A DNA stretch of 64,000 nt from Nocardia donostiensis (GCF_002081715.1 NZ_MUKP01000009.1:1-64000); one strand, 5' to 3'. Counted from the first letter of the stretch, positions 39,311-48,299 are shown. Numbers and translations are program-made. The notes: generated from the letters alone by a model not told the origin.

Positions 39311-40189
39311 ATGTCCACAGTGGACAACACGGTGCCACGACGCCAACTCGGCCGCCACCTGCGCGAAATGCGCCAAGCTGCCGGGTTGACCATCGCCGAG
39401 GCCGCCCGGCAGATCGGGCGCGGGGCAGGGACCGTGCAGCGGTTGGAAACCGGGCATCCCGGGCGGATACATCTGGCGGATATCACCGGGTTGTGCGAGT
39501 TGTATGACGAGGTGGAGCGGCAGGATGCGTTGCTTGGGTTGGCGAAGGAGGCTGGGGCAGCGTCCAAGAACGGAGGGTGGTGGCATGAGTATGGGGAACT
39601 GATACCTGACGATTTCGAGCTGTATGTGGGGCTGGAGTCGGCCGCATCGTCGCTCACGATCTATCGGCCGGACATGGTGAGCGGGCTGTTCCAAACTGCC
39701 GGATACGCAAGGTCTCTGGATGCAATCTACTTCCCGAAAGACGGTGCCGAGGAGCTTGAGCGACGTGTACGGATGAGGTTGGGCAGGCAGAAGATCATCA
39801 CGCGCAAGCGCAACCCGGTGACGGTGTCGCTCATCCTCGATGAGGCTGTGCTGAACAGGGTCGTTGGTGGACGGAAGACGATGTGCGCTCAGCTTCGGCA
39901 CCTGGCAAACATGCCGCCGAATGTGACGGTGCGCGTGCTTCCCTTTGCTTGCGGGTTCCCCGCTGGTATCTCGACCGGCCCTTTCACGATCCTCGATTTC
40001 GCACCGGCCGCGCACGAGCCTTCCACTGTCTACATCGAGTTCTATACGAGTGACATCTACTACGACAGGCCTGATGCGGTCGAACGATTTCGGAAGGCAT
40101 TCCGGGCGATGCAAGAGGTAGCGTTGAACAGCATCGACAGCAAGAGCCTGCTGCGATCAAGAGCAAGGGAGTACGAGCGTGAGCGATGA
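39311..40189 (+). CDS. XRE-type helix-turn-helix regulator with DUF5753
   Basis: A 292-residue protein. Residues 10-60 are an XRE/lambda-Cro HTH (LREMRQAAGLTIAEAARQIGRGAGTVQRLETG); residues 100-285 form the DUF5753 domain (ESAASSLTIYRPDMVSGLFQTAGYARSL). These proteins, with a DUF397 partner, occur in many copies in filamentous actinobacteria (WhiJ-like pairs) and affect development or secondary metabolism. The GAGGGG 5 nt before the ATG supports the start. The gene is less GC-biased than the core genes to its left. Confidence 0.93.
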   Translation: MSTVDNTVPRRQLGRHLREMRQAAGLTIAEAARQIGRGAGTVQRLETGHPGRIHLADITGLCELYDEVERQDALLGLAKEAGAASKNGGWWHEYGELIPDDFELYVGLESAASSLTIYRPDMVSGLFQTAGYARSLDAIYFPKDGAEELERRVRMRLGRQKIITRKRNPVTVSLILDEAVLNRVVGGRKTMCAQLRHLANMPPNVTVRVLPFACGFPAGISTGPFTILDFAPAAHEPSTVYIEFYTSDIYYDRPDAVERFRKAFRAMQEVALNSIDSKSLLRSRAREYERER

Positions 40190-40385
40190 TTTGAGCGCGG
40201 CCAAGTGGTTCAAGTCCAGCCGTAGCGCCGGGGGCAAGGACTGCGTCGAGGTCGCGCACCTGGACAGTGGCAGTGTCGGTGTTCGGGACTCGAAGAACCC
40301 CACCGGGCCTGCGTTGGTGTTCACTCCGTCCGTGTGGGACGCCTTCGTAACGCGAACAGGGTCAGGAGAGTGCGGCAACTACTGA
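40179..40385 (+). CDS. DUF397 protein, partner of the HTH/DUF5753 regulator
   Basis: A 68-residue protein with the DUF397 signature: W-F-K-S-S-R-S near 10-16, C-V-E-V-A near 23-27, V-x-V-R-D-S-K near 34-39 and W-D-A-F at the end. It overlaps the HTH gene by 11 nt with its own AAGGGA, so the two are made together. DUF397 proteins antagonise or tune the cognate HTH protein in Streptomyces systems. Confidence 0.93.
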   Translation: MSDDLSAAKWFKSSRSAGGKDCVEVAHLDSGSVGVRDSKNPTGPALVFTPSVWDAFVTRTGSGECGNY

Positions 40386-40491
40386 CCTGGTGGAGATAAC
40401 CCTGCTGGCAGCACAACTGGTGATGCCAACAGGGTTTGCACATTCTAGACGTTGAACAGGCCGCGAAGGCCGTGGCGGCGGTGCAGTTCTG

Positions 40492-40896
40492 CTACTGCTC
40501 CCAGGTCTTACCGAGTTGGCTTGCGATGGACTGATCTGTTTCATTGAGCTTTCGGATGGAAAGCTCGTATGTTTCCCTCATCAGTTTGACGATTTCGATG
40601 CTCTCCTGGAGACGCTTCACCGCAGAGTCATCTCCGTTCTTAGCCTTTAGCGCGAACTTATTTTTCAGTGCCTTTGCTGACTCCAGCCCCCCGAACCCTG
40701 TCAGGTGCTCGAGGTCTCCAGCAGCATCGACCATCGTGTCCAGCCTGGTGAGTAGCTGGTCGGCTTGCTTCATCAGTTCCTTGCCAACCTGTTCATCCAG
40801 TCGTAGCTCACCGTTCTCGGCCTGGGTCTTCAGCGATTGCCAATGCGTACGCATGCCCGACAGCGGCGCATCATCCCCGTTCCCGGTACCTGTCAT
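40492..40896 (-). CDS. Hypothetical helical protein, partner of the DUF3558 lipoprotein
   Basis: A 134-residue, mostly alpha-helical protein of low third-position GC, with no signal peptide. HWQSLKTQ, EQVGKELMKQADQLLTRLDTM and LGKTWEQ suggest a WXG100-like two-helix protein, but the WxG turn is not present. It begins 80 nt after the DUF3558 gene on the same strand, so it is probably the second gene of that unit. Function unknown; an ESX-associated role is inferred from neighbours. Confidence 0.75.
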   Translation of the reverse strand: MTGTGNGDDAPLSGMRTHWQSLKTQAENGELRLDEQVGKELMKQADQLLTRLDTMVDAAGDLEHLTGFGGLESAKALKNKFALKAKNGDDSAVKRLQESIEIVKLMRETYELSIRKLNETDQSIASQLGKTWEQ

Positions 40897-40976
40897 CGCC
40901 CTTCCTCAGTTCAGCCGCCGCTTCGCGGGTGTGAATTTCTCGCGTGAACTACCTTGTGCCCAGCCGTGAGCGGAGA

Positions 40977-41558
40977 TTATTCCGGGAGGTAGGGCTCGAG
41001 GTCCTTGGCATGTTCGATGGCAAGGCTGCATGGGGGAGATTCCGGTATGGAGTCTTTCTTGCTGTACGCCCAGCCGACAGTTACTTCGTACATCCCTTGC
41101 GTTGCAGAAAGGTTCACGTAGCAGCGCAGCTTGTCTTCGTCGGCTTTGTCGTAGTAGACCAGCCCAGCGCGGTCACCGATCTCAACATCTCGGAATCCGG
41201 TGAGTTTGTCGTTTGCACGGGCCTCGTCCTGGGTGTGGACTGATGACGACACCGTGACGAAGTATGAAGACTCTGCCGACCTCCACTTACAGATCCGCCA
41301 TGTCACCGGGCCCGTTGGCGCGTCGGTGACCGTGCTCTTGGATGCCGGATCCACCCGTGTAGCCCTCAAGGCTTCGTCCGACAGGTCTGTACAAGGGTTG
41401 AACGCAACGTCTTCTTCCGTGGTCGTCGCGCTCTGCCCCTCTGCGGCAGGCTCCCCGTCCACGTATACCGAACACCCGGCAGCCACCCCGACAACAGCCA
41501 CCCCGCCCAGTACCGCACGCACCACGGCCCGTCTGTTTCCTCTACTGGCGGTTCGCAT
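40977..41558 (-). CDS. DUF3558 lipoprotein
   Basis: A 193-residue secreted lipoprotein. The signal peptide (1-28) has an Arg-rich start and ends in a lipobox VAAGC (Cys29). The DUF3558 domain follows, with NPCTDLSDEALRATRVDP, WRICKWR and a late cysteine pair (CYVNLS, PPCSLA). Family members are common in Nocardia and mycobacteria, with unknown function. ATG 41558 is preceded by GGAGGGG. Its upstream sequence matches that of the ESX gene starting at 52263. Confidence 0.88.
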   Translation of the reverse strand: MRTASRGNRRAVVRAVLGGVAVVGVAAGCSVYVDGEPAAEGQSATTTEEDVAFNPCTDLSDEALRATRVDPASKSTVTDAPTGPVTWRICKWRSAESSYFVTVSSSVHTQDEARANDKLTGFRDVEIGDRAGLVYYDKADEDKLRCYVNLSATQGMYEVTVGWAYSKKDSIPESPPCSLAIEHAKDLEPYLPE

Positions 41559-41969
41559 ACCCCTCCTGCCTCCGGTGCGGACGGCCCACACAAGCTGAGA
41601 AGCACGATACCGCGATCCGATTCCGTCCAGCCCGGCATCCAGAGCCGGGCGTCCTCGCATCCACGATGTCACGCCCGTGGCGCCCTGCTCAGGGAAGCGA
41701 CGACTGCAGGGGTGGGCAGCCCAGGTGACGACGCGAGAAGAGCGGCTGCGGCACCGCGAACACGATGCGAGACAGACCAGTTGGTGGCCTGGAAATGAAA
41801 CGCCCGCCGCGTGGCGGTATGGTCGTACACATCTCGAGCGTGACCAGGGGAGGGTTCTATGCACTCATGCTTCGATCAACACCCGGACTCGAGTTCCGAG
41901 CGTAAGCCTAGGACAGCTTTGCAAACACACTGCCCTCTGTTCGCGCGAAGATACAGTTGAAGGTTGAGA
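41559..41969. other. Divergent regulatory region between DUF3558 and EspC-like genes
   Basis: A 411-nt gap with divergent promoters. The leftward one is described separately. Toward the right, GCGGTATGGT at 41814-41823 repeats the same -10 block, 146 nt before the EspC-like start and preceded by CTGG (41790). The long leader from there to 41969 has no evident small gene. Confidence 0.55.
41568..41672 (-). promoter_or_regulatory. Shared promoter/5' leader, copy 1 (upstream of DUF3558 gene)
   Basis: Read leftward, this contains CTGGATGCCGGG (about 41629-41640), then GATCGCGGTATCGTG (41603-41617), then a leader ending in the ribosome-binding site. The same blocks in the same order and spacing occur at 52293-52398 in front of the proline-rich ESX gene: CTGGACGCCGGG, 17 nt, GCGGTATGGTG. 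TATCGT/TATGGT is the probable -10 box. Confidence 0.75.
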
Positions 41970-42293
41970 GTGGTTTACGAATTCAAAGTCGAGCCGGACG
42001 ATCTCGATGAGGCGGCACGCCACATTTGGAGGTTGGCGCAGGAGAACGCCCGAGTAATATCGTACGCTCAGGAATGGCTGCAGGTAGAGGAAAGCGGTGG
42101 CCTCATCTTGACGCCGGTGCTCGATGAGTTGCAGAAGGTTTGCGATAAACTCAAAGCCAGCTATGAGCGGCTGGGAACCATAACCGATTCATCGTCAACT
42201 GAACTGACGAATGCGGGAATCATGTACAAAAATACCGACCACGCAACCGCTGCTGCCTTGGACCGCGCCTATTCGGCAGGAGCGGATAAATGA
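41970..42293 (+). CDS. EspC-like type VII secretion substrate
   Basis: A 107-residue two-helix protein of the EspC/DUF2580 group. It carries Trp20 near the helix start, and near the C terminus Tyr86-Lys-Asn-Thr-Asp90, a YxxxD signal for ESX secretion. The GTG at 41970 follows GAAGG by 6 nt; the TTG at 41964 is less likely. It overlaps the next gene by ATGA, the usual layout for co-secreted partners. Third-position GC is lower than in core genes. Confidence 0.85.
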   Translation: MVYEFKVEPDDLDEAARHIWRLAQENARVISYAQEWLQVEESGGLILTPVLDELQKVCDKLKASYERLGTITDSSSTELTNAGIMYKNTDHATAAALDRAYSAGADK

Positions 42294-42784
42294 GCACCAA
42301 CCAAGCGGCCGTCGAGTTCCCCGTAGAAAAGCTCACCGAACCGCAGATTTCCGATCCTTATCCAGACCTTCTCGAGCTGATCATCAACGGAAACGGTATC
42401 AGTCTCACCTACCATATCAACAACCTGGTCGCTATAATCACCGGCGGGTTCAATCCCCTCCAAACCATCACCGATAACGTAAGCGGCAACTGGTCTGCGC
42501 TTCAGAAGTCCGCCGACGCCATACGTAAACTGGCCGATTACAACAGTGCGTACCACCAGGCGCTCGATAGTGCAATGGGCATCGCCGAGCAGTCCTGGAA
42601 AGGGAATGCGGCCGACGATGCACGGCAGTTCTTCACCACACTGACCGATGCGCTCGACGCTCAGGTCGGCCCGCCCCAGCACCGTGCCCGAACCTCCAGC
42701 GGATCCCGCGCCCGCGCACAACACCACCGCCCAACCGGCGCGCAGCCGCCGGCAATCCTGGCGCGATATCGTCGTCACCCCTGA
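42290..42784 (+). CDS. WXG-motif ESX protein, 3' part out of frame (probably broken)
   Basis: 164 codons. Residues 1-125 form a helical ESX N-terminal domain with a hydrophobic hairpin near 31-52 (IINGNGISL, LVAIITGG) and a W-x-G turn (Trp103-Lys-Gly105). From residue about 126 the sequence turns into Arg/His/Pro text without domain character. The plus-one frame over the same bases reads as a typical acidic ESX tail (DIVVTPDEPDEDDLYFQER). The gene is therefore probably truncated by an indel near 42665. Coupled to the EspC-like gene by ATGA. Confidence 0.7.
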   Translation: MSTNQAAVEFPVEKLTEPQISDPYPDLLELIINGNGISLTYHINNLVAIITGGFNPLQTITDNVSGNWSALQKSADAIRKLADYNSAYHQALDSAMGIAEQSWKGNAADDARQFFTTLTDALDAQVGPPQHRARTSSGSRARAQHHRPTGAQPPAILARYRRHP

Positions 42785-43616
42785 CGAACCGGACGAGGAC
42801 GACCTCTACTTCCAGGAACGACACCGCAACGGCTGGCTGCAAAGAAAGGAACACACGTGGTCCGATACCAGCCGAACTCGGGCAACGCCGGGGAATACCC
42901 CGGGCATCCACGTCAGCCGCACCCCAGCGAACCGGTGGTCTTCTTCCCGCGAGGGCGACGCGGCTGTCCGGCTCCGCCGTTGTGCGCAACCACTGCCCGG
43001 CACCAAGAATTTGTGGGTCAAGGGCCCGCGGCCGTTGCGGGTGGAGCCGCTGGAATTGGAAGTGGCCGAACCTCTGCCGGATATTTGCCCTGAGCACGGG
43101 CAAACCGCTGTTTCGCGACGGCCCATGGAAATGCGCTTCTACGACACCGAAAAACATCCGCGGTCGCCCCACCTCATGCCCGGCCCTGTCTTCAAGGACA
43201 TGTCTAGACCCAAGGGGCAAATGCCCTCTCCGCTTTCCACAATCGTCGTCGGTGACTGGCCGGTGTGCGAACAGTGCCTCGCCGTCTCCCGGCGCTACCT
43301 GCGCGTCTCGACCCTCCTGTTCATATCCCTGGGCGTTGCGGCGCTGGCCGGTGTTGTCACCCTATGGGTGGTGCCGGTTTTCACAGATTTCGATCCCAAG
43401 GCAGGTCCCTACCCGATGGTGTTCGGGCTGGGTTGTATTTTGCTGCCGCTCCTCGCGTTACTCGTATTGCTGATCGGCGCCAAGGGCGGCGAGTGGGTGA
43501 CATACCGGTCACTCGACGACGAACAATTCCTTTCGATAAAAGCGCAACCGAGCTTCCGAGCCGCGCTCGAACAGCAGCGACGTTTTCACAAGCCACCGCA
43601 CCAGGGTGGTACCTGA
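42648..43616 (+). CDS. Membrane protein with Cys/His pairs; 5' part composite
   Basis: A 322-codon open frame. The solid part is residues 103-322: a possible zinc site (CPEH at 147-150 and CEQC at 207-210), two membrane helices (220-243 and 256-277) and a basic cytosolic end. Residues 14-65 look like the displaced acidic tail of the upstream ESX gene. The true start may be GTG 42857, after AAAGGAACACAC in another frame (VRYQPNSGNAGEYPGHP...), which would reach the solid part only through a one-base shift near 42950. So this is either a pseudogene or a mis-assembled start. Function unknown. Confidence 0.5.
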   Translation: MRSTLRSARPSTVPEPPADPAPAHNTTAQPARSRRQSWRDIVVTPDEPDEDDLYFQERHRNGWLQRKEHTWSDTSRTRATPGNTPGIHVSRTPANRWSSSREGDAAVRLRRCAQPLPGTKNLWVKGPRPLRVEPLELEVAEPLPDICPEHGQTAVSRRPMEMRFYDTEKHPRSPHLMPGPVFKDMSRPKGQMPSPLSTIVVGDWPVCEQCLAVSRRYLRVSTLLFISLGVAALAGVVTLWVVPVFTDFDPKAGPYPMVFGLGCILLPLLALLVLLIGAKGGEWVTYRSLDDEQFLSIKAQPSFRAALEQQRRFHKPPHQGGT

Positions 43617-43798
43617 ATCGCCGCCGAGTGGAACCACCGCGCCATTCAAGCGCAATCATCCGTCCCGAGTAGATCCAGCAGTTGAGCCGTCTCCCTGCAC
43701 TTGGCTGAGCCGGAGAACACCGGATTTCCATACCCGCTCTGGGCGGGATCACAAGGGTAAATGAGCGGTGCAGGGCTTGCCGCGTGCGGGCAAGCGGG

Positions 43799-44317
43799 TC
43801 AACGGGTTTCATCGTGGCGGCGTGCTTCGAGTGCTCGGGTGAGCCTGCGCATCAGCGGCTCTAGTCTCACGAGCAGACCCACCGGCGCGAAGCCCATGAG
43901 CAGCAGGAGCACCCCGGGAGTCCCGAGCAGGAATACACCGATGATCGAAGTCAGCCCCGACAGCACCGAGCGATTACCGTGGAACACATACTTTTTCGCC
44001 CCGGTATCGATGAGCCGTGGCCGAGCGGTCACCACATCCCCGTCGCTGGCGTCGTACAGGTTGACGGTGCGGTTATCCCCGATCACACGTCCCGTCCCGA
44101 GTATCGAATCACGGCCGGGGCCAGTCGATTTCGTTCCCTGGGTGACTTCGACCCGTATGTCTTCGCCGTAACCCAGGTAATAGGCGACGACATTGATCGG
44201 GTCCGCCAGCAGGAACAACGCCCCCAGTGTCATGACGATGCCCAGGCAACCGCACGCCATACGCCAGAACACGTACTTCGCCCTACTCTGTTTCGGAGGG
44301 TCCGCAGCACTTTCCAT
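43799..44317 (-). CDS. Two-helix membrane protein of unknown function
   Basis: A 172-residue protein with membrane helices at about 15-37 and 122-150, enclosing an extracytoplasmic segment of some 85 residues (EDIRVEVTQGTKSTG...). I do not recognise a family. The ATG at 44317 was chosen; a GTG at 44341 adds eight residues. It sits alone between convergent and same-strand unrelated genes. Confidence 0.65.
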   Translation of the reverse strand: MESAADPPKQSRAKYVFWRMACGCLGIVMTLGALFLLADPINVVAYYLGYGEDIRVEVTQGTKSTGPGRDSILGTGRVIGDNRTVNLYDASDGDVVTARPRLIDTGAKKYVFHGNRSVLSGLTSIIGVFLLGTPGVLLLLMGFAPVGLLVRLEPLMRRLTRALEARRHDETR

Positions 44318-44402
44318 ATCGCGATGAAAACACACCGTCACTCATCTCGGCCCCGGGTCGGCTGCGCATGGACGGCGGCCTTTTGCACCGCGCTGCACCT
44401 GG

Positions 44403-44867
44403 TCAAGCAAGGCGAAGCCAGGCCTGGATAGTGGCCTCAGCCAGGCGAAACACCCGTTCTCCGTATGCCTGATGTCCGTCCCCGACGAACCCGCCGCTCG
44501 CATCTTTGAGGTCGTGGACATTGAGAGAGAAGCCGGTCGGGAAGCCTGCCACCGGGAGAGCGGCATACGAGCCCAACGGCCCCATGTCGTAGCCGCCGCC
44601 GCTCTTGTTGCGGGCGATCTGATATCGGGCGAGCCGGTTCGTTGCCGCTATGCCTTGATCGGTATAGAACTGGAGCATCCGAAACTGTCCGTCGGCGAAC
44701 TGCGGCAACATGTGCGAGCGATGCTGAAGAACGAATGCGCACACCAACGGTGCATGCCAGGTGTACATCTGAGGGTCGGCCTGCTCGACCGCCAGCGCTT
44801 CGTGCCAGGTGTCGATGCACGCTGTCGCAGCCCCGCATTCGCAGGCCCCGCTGCCAGTTCCGCTCAC
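44403..44867 (-). CDS. DUF5946-type protein
   Basis: A 154-residue soluble protein beginning GTG. The N terminus has the Cys-rich opening C-E-C-G plus Cys17, followed by WHEALAVEQADPQMYTWHAPLVCAFVLQH, the pattern of DUF5946, which may bind a metal. No function is known. Isolated gene with about 85 nt to its downstream neighbour. Confidence 0.7.
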   Translation of the reverse strand: MSGTGSGACECGAATACIDTWHEALAVEQADPQMYTWHAPLVCAFVLQHRSHMLPQFADGQFRMLQFYTDQGIAATNRLARYQIARNKSGGGYDMGPLGSYAALPVAGFPTGFSLNVHDLKDASGGFVGDGHQAYGERVFRLAEATIQAWLRLA

Positions 44868-45116
44868 GCAAGCCGATGGTACCCGTCGGCACGCAGCTGA
44901 CAGCGAGTCGAAAAGCCCCTACAACGCGTAGGAAACACGCCTCGCTGCACCCTGGAACGGGCGTTCGCCTATCTTGCCGCCGCCGAGCGCTCACAGTGCT
45001 CGCTCAACGACGCCGGACCGCACCTATCGTCGCCAGGAGTGGTGACCGAAGAAAGCACGTCTTGACATAAGAGACCACCCCGCGCCGGTGAAGCCGGTAC
45101 CGCTCGGCTACCCGTC

Positions 45117-45563
45117 TCAGTTGACGGTGTACTCCGCGCTGCAGTCGCCGTTGGTGTAATTCTGGTCCGATCCGTGATTGTTGGCGTGCAGCACGAACAG
45201 GACGCGGCCGGGTTCGGTCGTTACGTCGGGGATCGTGAGCACATTGTCGGGGCCCTGCACCTGCTCGACCACCTGTTCCTGACCGCTCCGGCCGGTGTCG
45301 AGGTTGGCCCAGGTCACCGAGAACCGCTGCTCGTAACTCACCTCCGACGCGGCGTCGGTCAGCATGGTGAGGTCGACGGTGCCGGGCGCGGTCGGCGTTG
45401 CGAAGGTCGCGCTGGAGGCCGTGACGTCGAAATCGTCCGGAGTCGGGTAAGTGAACTTGCACAAGGCGTCTCCCGTATCGGCAGGGGCCGCCGATACGGG
45501 AGACGCGGTGCCGACAGCCAGGCTTGCGGCGGCGAGGGCGAGCACGATTGCGAGAATTCGCAT
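45117..45563 (-). CDS. Small secreted protein
   Basis: A 148-residue exported protein. The signal peptide MRILAIVLALAAASLAVG...VSA-AP predicts cleavage near residue 28. The mature part is a beta-rich domain with two cysteines (CKFTYPTP near 37 and NGDCSAEYTVN near the end) that could form one disulfide. No family recognised. GAAGG lies upstream of ATG 45563. Confidence 0.75.
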   Translation of the reverse strand: MRILAIVLALAAASLAVGTASPVSAAPADTGDALCKFTYPTPDDFDVTASSATFATPTAPGTVDLTMLTDAASEVSYEQRFSVTWANLDTGRSGQEQVVEQVQGPDNVLTIPDVTTEPGRVLFVLHANNHGSDQNYTNGDCSAEYTVN

Positions 45564-45788
45564 GGTCACAGTCCATCCTTCGGGCGCGGAACCAACAGCT
45601 GGTCCGCGCGCTGCGTGGCCCGGTCGGCGAACGCCGCTACCCCTCGAAGTGGCGACAGCGTAGTGGTGCGTGTAGTCGATGCCAACCTCCATCGACTGTA
45701 TCGGCTCGAGCCGATGCGGTGTTCCCACTTGTGGTTTCGGTGCCGGATAGCTGTGAGTGGCGACCGTGACTTCCCTTGAGCCGACTGT

Positions 45789-46511
45789 TCAGCGCCGCCA
45801 GAAGAAGTGGTGCACGACGCCGCTCGGGCTCAGCACCCGCTCCAGGTGGAAGCGGTCGGTCAACTCTTCCGGGCTATCCCAGAGCCGCAGGCCGCTGCCG
45901 AGTTCGCAGGGAGCCACAGCGATATGCATCTCGTCGATCAGGTCCGCTTCCAGGAACTCGCGGATGGTGGTCACGCCGCCGCCGATACGCACATCTTGGC
46001 CGTTCGCGGCGCCCTTGGCCTGCCGCACTGCGTCATGCGGGGTGGTGTCGATGAAGTGGAATGTCGTATCGCTGAGCGTGAACGAGGGGCGCGCATGGTG
46101 GGTGAGCACGAAGACCGGTGTGTGGAATGGCGGCTCGTCGCCCCACCAGCCCTGCCAGTTGTGGTCCGGCCACGGGCCGCGCTGCGGGCCGAACTTGTTG
46201 CGGCCCATGATCTCGGCACCGATATTGCGGGTGAAATCGCGTGCGATGTAATTGTCGAGACCGCGCGTGCCGCCGGGGTCGGGCGGCGACGTGAGCTCAG
46301 CCCGTGAGGCGTGCGCCCTGGCAGGTAGTTCACAGCCGCAGCGGTCCCGGTTGATCCAGTCGGCTGTGGCCCCCACCCAGGCGAACAGTTCGCCGGCATC
46401 GGCAAGACCGAACGGTTGCGTGAAGCTCTGCGCCTCGCCTGCCCCGATCCCGTCTCGGCTGATATTGAAACATTGGACGCGGACCTGCTGTGGTCGTGCG
46501 CTGTGTGTCAT
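45789..46511 (-). CDS. Dihydrofolate-reductase-fold (RibD C-terminal type) reductase
   Basis: A 240-residue protein of the YyaP/YwjB group: NISRDGIGAG at the N terminus, GAEIMGRNKFGP in the middle, and the NADPH-binding IGGGVTTIREFLEADLIDEMHIAVAP near the end. GGAGG stands 7 nt before ATG 46511. It is divergent from the DGPF/sigma factor pair, 193 nt away, and is a plausible target of that sigma factor. Confidence 0.9.
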   Translation of the reverse strand: MTHSARPQQVRVQCFNISRDGIGAGEAQSFTQPFGLADAGELFAWVGATADWINRDRCGCELPARAHASRAELTSPPDPGGTRGLDNYIARDFTRNIGAEIMGRNKFGPQRGPWPDHNWQGWWGDEPPFHTPVFVLTHHARPSFTLSDTTFHFIDTTPHDAVRQAKGAANGQDVRIGGGVTTIREFLEADLIDEMHIAVAPCELGSGLRLWDSPEELTDRFHLERVLSPSGVVHHFFWRR

Positions 46512-46704
46512 GACTACCTCCTCGGGAAGAGCTGAACGGTCGCGACTGCTGGTGTCGCATGTCCGGTGGTCGTCGCCGATGCGCCGCGCGCGACAGCATC
46601 GGCGGAGAATCTCGAGAATTTTTGTGCGTAGTGTCGTGTGCGGGCTGTCGGCGACGACCACCAGGTGTTGCCACATGAGTGGTGCACCTACCGAGGAGGA
46701 CATC

Positions 46705-47073
46705 GTGAAGTATTTGATCCTGATGCAGGTCGATCCGGCGGTGCTGGAGCAGCTCACCGACGAACAGCAGAAACAGATCCAAGAAGGGCACACCGCGTTC
46801 ATGGCCGCTACCAAGGAGCGCGGTGAGTTCATCGCTACTCAGGCCCTCGCCGACCCCAGCCGGTCGAAAGTCATCCGCAGCTCCGGGGGCAGGCCCGAGG
46901 TGACCGACGGACCGTTCGTGGAGAGCAAAGAGTTCCTGGGCGGCTTCTACCTCGTCGACGTCGAGGACGAGGCCAGGGCGGTGGAACTGGCCAAACAGAT
47001 CCCCGACGCCACCATTCCCGGCCTCGCCCTCGAGCTGCGGCCGGTGATGTTCAGCGACCTGGGCGACGAATGA
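46705..47073 (+). CDS. YCII/DGPF-domain protein paired with an ECF sigma factor
   Basis: A 122-residue protein with the DGPF motif (VTDGPFVESKEFLGGFYLVD) and the MKYLILMQ start. DGPF proteins are the regular partners of ECF42 sigma factors and are encoded in front of them, as here. GTG 46705 follows GAGGAGG by 5 nt. ATGA overlap with the sigma gene. They may bind a small ligand or serve as targets; the role is not settled. Confidence 0.92.
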   Translation: MKYLILMQVDPAVLEQLTDEQQKQIQEGHTAFMAATKERGEFIATQALADPSRSKVIRSSGGRPEVTDGPFVESKEFLGGFYLVDVEDEARAVELAKQIPDATIPGLALELRPVMFSDLGDE

Positions 47074-48299
47074 CCATTGCAGCTCCGCTGGGCGAGGGCC
47101 GGTGGCGTGAACTCGCGCGACAGGCCCTCGCCCGGCTGCTGCGCAGCTATGGCAGCGCCCAGTTCGACCTGTGCGAAGACGCCGTCCAGGAGGCGCTGCT
47201 GCAGGCACACCAACAGTGGCCGACACATTTCCCGGACGACCCGCTGGCCTGGCTCACCGCGACCGCCCGCCGCCGGTACGCCGACCACGCCCGCAGCGAC
47301 GCCCGCCGCCGGCACCGCGAAACCCGCGCCGCTGTGCTACACCCCCCGGTGACGCCGGAGGCCGTCCAGAGCGATGACTCCCTGCTGGTGCTGCAACTGT
47401 GCTGCCACCCCGACCTACCTCGCTCCGGGCAGGTCGCGCTGACCCTGCGGGCGGTTGCCGGGTTGACCACCGCCCAGATCGCCAACGTCTATCAAGTCCC
47501 CGAGCGCACCATCGCCCAGCGGATCACGCGGGCCAAACGGCGCGTCTCCGAACTCGGCCGGCCGCTCCCGCCACCCGAACACGCAGGCGAACGCGTCACC
47601 GCCGTACTCGACGTGCTCTACGTGATGTTCACCGAAGCGCACCACACCACCGCTGGTGCGCCGCCCCGCGACGCGGATCTCGCCGCCGAGGCGATTCACC
47701 TGACCCGCCTCCTCCTCCGCAGCGTCCCAGAGTCCACCGAAGTCACCGGTCTTCTCGCATTGATGCTGCTCACCGAGGCCCGCCACCCGGCCAGGGTAGG
47801 GGAGGACGGGCGTCTCGTGCCGCTCGATGAGCAGGACCGGTCGGTGTGGGATCAGGAACTGATCGGCGAAGGGCTCGAGCTCGTCGAACATGCCGCCCCG
47901 GGCGCCGAACCCGGCCCCTACCTACTTCAGGCTTGTATCGCGGCCCTGCACGCCGAGGCCCCCGACACCGAGAAAACGGATTGGCACGAGATCCTCGCGC
48001 TGTACCGGCTCCTCGAATTCGTGACCGGTCACCGGAACCCCACGATCACCTTGAACCGCATCGTCGCCCAGGCCATGGCCGGCGGATATGACATCGCCCT
48101 AGCCCAGATCGATGCGCTGGAAGCCGACCACCCCGGCCTTCCTCGTCTCGACGCCGTACGCGCCCACCTCCTGGAGGAAGCCAACAGACCCGGCGACGCA
48201 GCAAATGCCTACCGGCGAGCCATCGCCACTACCGTCAATCTCGCCGAGCAACGCCACCTCAGACACCGCCTACGTCGCCTTTCCGGTGCGAACGAGTAA
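47070..48299 (+). CDS. ECF42-type RNA polymerase sigma factor
   Basis: A 409-residue sigma factor. Region 2 is at about 25-80 (EDAVQEALLQAHQQWP, WLTATARRRYADHAR), region 4 at about 120-165 (AVAGLTTAQIANVYQVPERTIAQRITRAKRRV), and a long C-terminal TPR-like helical domain (170-409, DUF6596 type) replaces an anti-sigma factor. That tail is needed for activity in characterised ECF42 proteins. Typical targets are the DGPF gene in the same operon and nearby genes. Confidence 0.95.
   Translation: MTIAAPLGEGRWRELARQALARLLRSYGSAQFDLCEDAVQEALLQAHQQWPTHFPDDPLAWLTATARRRYADHARSDARRRHRETRAAVLHPPVTPEAVQSDDSLLVLQLCCHPDLPRSGQVALTLRAVAGLTTAQIANVYQVPERTIAQRITRAKRRVSELGRPLPPPEHAGERVTAVLDVLYVMFTEAHHTTAGAPPRDADLAAEAIHLTRLLLRSVPESTEVTGLLALMLLTEARHPARVGEDGRLVPLDEQDRSVWDQELIGEGLELVEHAAPGAEPGPYLLQACIAALHAEAPDTEKTDWHEILALYRLLEFVTGHRNPTITLNRIVAQAMAGGYDIALAQIDALEADHPGLPRLDAVRAHLLEEANRPGDAANAYRRAIATTVNLAEQRHLRHRLRRLSGANE

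Noticed and set aside
40492..40896. Toxin or antitoxin role for the 134-residue helical protein next to the HTH/DUF397 pair
   Set aside because: It is on the opposite strand, belongs with the DUF3558 gene, and has no toxin motif.
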